64,000 nucleotides of DNA from Fidelibacterota bacterium (lineage in GTDB: Bacteria > Fidelibacterota > UBA8477 > JABMPR01). Both the position numbers and the translations under genes were made by a program. Positions 63,311 through 64,000 of the stretch are shown in pieces. The stretch is taken from contig JABHBL010000057.1 in NCBI GenBank assembly GCA_018673925.1, positions 1 to 64,000 on the forward strand, in the 5' to 3' direction. Every line of letters begins with the position of its first letter. Positions within the stretch are counted from its first letter, which is position 1. The notes under the pieces were generated by a model. It was not told where the DNA came from, did no database searches, and saw only the letters and a program-made list of their open reading frames with translations.

Positions 63311-63846
63311 GATGCAGACCTTACTTCCAGCCAAGAATACAGTTTAATCATACCAGGAATTGCCAACCCCCAGAAAAGACCCAGGATGAGCATACTAACC
63401 GTCATGTCTTGATTGAATATAATGGCTTCAAATTTCGATCCTGCCATATATGAAAGTGGACCAAACACAGCGCCCATTAAAAAGGCCAGGGATGTTCTCT
63501 TTTTGAGCCACCCCAGGGAGTGATTTAGGGTTGCTGCAAAACCTCCCCACATCACCGAGATCCACAGGGGAGCCAGTCCAGGTGCAAAATCATAGCCACC
63601 TGCGTATGACAGTAAGCCTGTGCTGGCAAAAATGCTATCTGCAATGGTGCCTGCCAGAATGGCGCTAAGTATGAGTACCAGCTCAGCCTGCCCTTTGGTA
63701 AAGGAATAATGGTCGATAACCAGGTAGAGTGTCATTGCCAGGGGTCCAAGCAGGGGGAAGCCAACCACAACTCCCAGTACACTCAGCCACCAGGCTGATT
63801 GAAAGCCCAGGGCGTTAAATCCAATTTTCAGTGTTGTGCTATTCAT
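63307..63846 (-). CDS. DUF2878 membrane protein
   Basis: The 179-residue protein has five or six membrane helices and the DUF2878 pattern: NALGFQSAWWLSVLG at the start, GTIADSIFASTGLLSY, APLWISVMWGGFAATLNHSLGWL and FGPLSYMAGSKF. TAGGAGA lies 8 bases before the ATG. It opens the unit followed by START, DUF1295 and lipocalin genes. In Gammaproteobacteria DUF2878 and DUF1295 genes often stand with cfa, DUF1365 and a singlet-oxygen sigma factor; such genes, if present, would lie beyond the right edge of the window. Confidence 0.94.
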   Translation of the reverse strand: MNSTTLKIGFNALGFQSAWWLSVLGVVVGFPLLGPLAMTLYLVIDHYSFTKGQAELVLILSAILAGTIADSIFASTGLLSYAGGYDFAPGLAPLWISVMWGGFAATLNHSLGWLKKRTSLAFLMGAVFGPLSYMAGSKFEAIIFNQDMTVSMLILGLFWGLAIPGMIKLYSWLEVRSAS

Positions 63847-63898
63847 CTTTTCTAATCTCCTAAATCGCTAAAAAACATAACCACTTTTGTCATATCTT

Positions 63899-63927
63899 AA
63901 TTAAAACGCTCATAACGCGCATTTCAA
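63899..63927 (-). promoter_or_regulatory. Possible promoter of the DUF2878 operon
   Basis: Read on the minus strand, TTGAAA (63922-63927) and TTAATT (63899-63904) are separated by 17 bases and lie upstream of the ATG at 63846. Both are one or two changes from the sigma-70 consensus, so the call is tentative. Confidence 0.4.
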
Positions 63928-63950
63928 GTCTTTTTTATAATTATTCAAAA

Positions 63951-63976
63951 AAAGCCCCTGAGAACACAGGGGCTTT
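63951..63976 (-). terminator. Rho-independent terminator of a gene beyond the right edge
   Basis: AAAGCCCCTG (63951-63960) and CAGGGGCTTT (63967-63976) form a perfect 10-bp stem with a 6-base loop. On the minus strand the stem is followed by a T-run (seven T in a row counting the stem end). This ends a minus-strand transcript from a gene located right of the window. The last 24 bases show no gene of their own. Confidence 0.9.
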
Positions 63977-64000
63977 GGTGCAGTACGTGGTTTAAATAGT

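Overview
The window looks like a chromosomal segment of an uncultivated Gram-negative member of the FCB superphylum, most likely Candidatus Marinimicrobia/Neomarinimicrobiota or a close relative such as Calditrichota. The main evidence is three secreted proteins that end in the NYPNPFNP-type C-terminal sorting domain of type IX secretion cargo. Many lipoproteins and outer-membrane beta-barrels, a CarboxypepD_reg-type surface protein, a dockerin-bearing beta-helix protein and a bacteriohemerythrin fit this. The lineage is an inference and no rRNA is present to confirm it. No tRNA, rRNA, CRISPR array, prophage or transposase gene was seen.

Layout. 1-4.1 kb (+): tandem FG-GAP/VCBS propeller proteins with sorting tails, a membrane protein, a membrane-anchored metallopeptidase and a Rossmann-fold protein. 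4.1-11.2 kb (-): an ABC-2 exporter (ATPase, permease) with a surface protein, a large sorting-tail protein and a GHL10 glycoside-hydrolase lipoprotein. 11.2-12.8 kb (+): a stand-alone DsbD alpha-like protein and a redoxin. 13.0-15.2 kb (-): SlyD-type PPIase, a free cNMP-binding domain protein and a K+ channel with a TrkA-N domain. 15.4-21 kb (+): small unknowns, an extradiol dioxygenase, an acetyltransferase, CreD and the beta-helix/dockerin protein. 21-25.3 kb (-): rhomboid protease, DUF819 permease, a small membrane protein whose end lies in a heptanucleotide repeat, and an oligopeptide-binding lipoprotein. 25.4-30.8 kb (+): a TetR-LolA-like-barrel-RND operon with a clear operator/promoter. 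30.9-39 kb: TIGR02206 protein, cyclophilin, GIY-YIG nuclease, a second ABC exporter, acetyltransferase, bacteriohemerythrin and RecG. 39.3-54.1 kb (+): small-molecule enzymes, acetyltransferases, lipoproteins, a barrel, a TolB-like propeller, small membrane proteins, a VOC protein and a PQQ-type sugar dehydrogenase. 54.3-64 kb (-): methyltransferase, GyrI-like lipoprotein, NYN-LOTUS protein, acyl-CoA dehydrogenase, YceI, peroxiredoxin, a FakA-FakB-like fusion, and a four-gene DUF2878/START/DUF1295/lipocalin operon.

The most unusual structure is a dispersed family of short composite palindromes. I count 18 hairpins in seven intergenic clusters (6.2, 9.5, 12.9, 32.3, 32.7, 36.7 and 39.0 kb), with a truncated copy at 54.1 kb. 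They share an 11-nt loop of the form GAGnnnnTCGA (or its complement) closed by one of two arm types, GGACATT/AATGTCC or GGCT/AGCC. The arms show compensatory changes. Two clusters bracket a solitary GIY-YIG nuclease gene, which could be a repeat-associated mobile unit. Other notable points are the FakA-FakB fusion, the TetR operator filling a promoter spacer, the 7-nt microsatellite upstream of DUF819, and the split channel/cNMP-binding pair.
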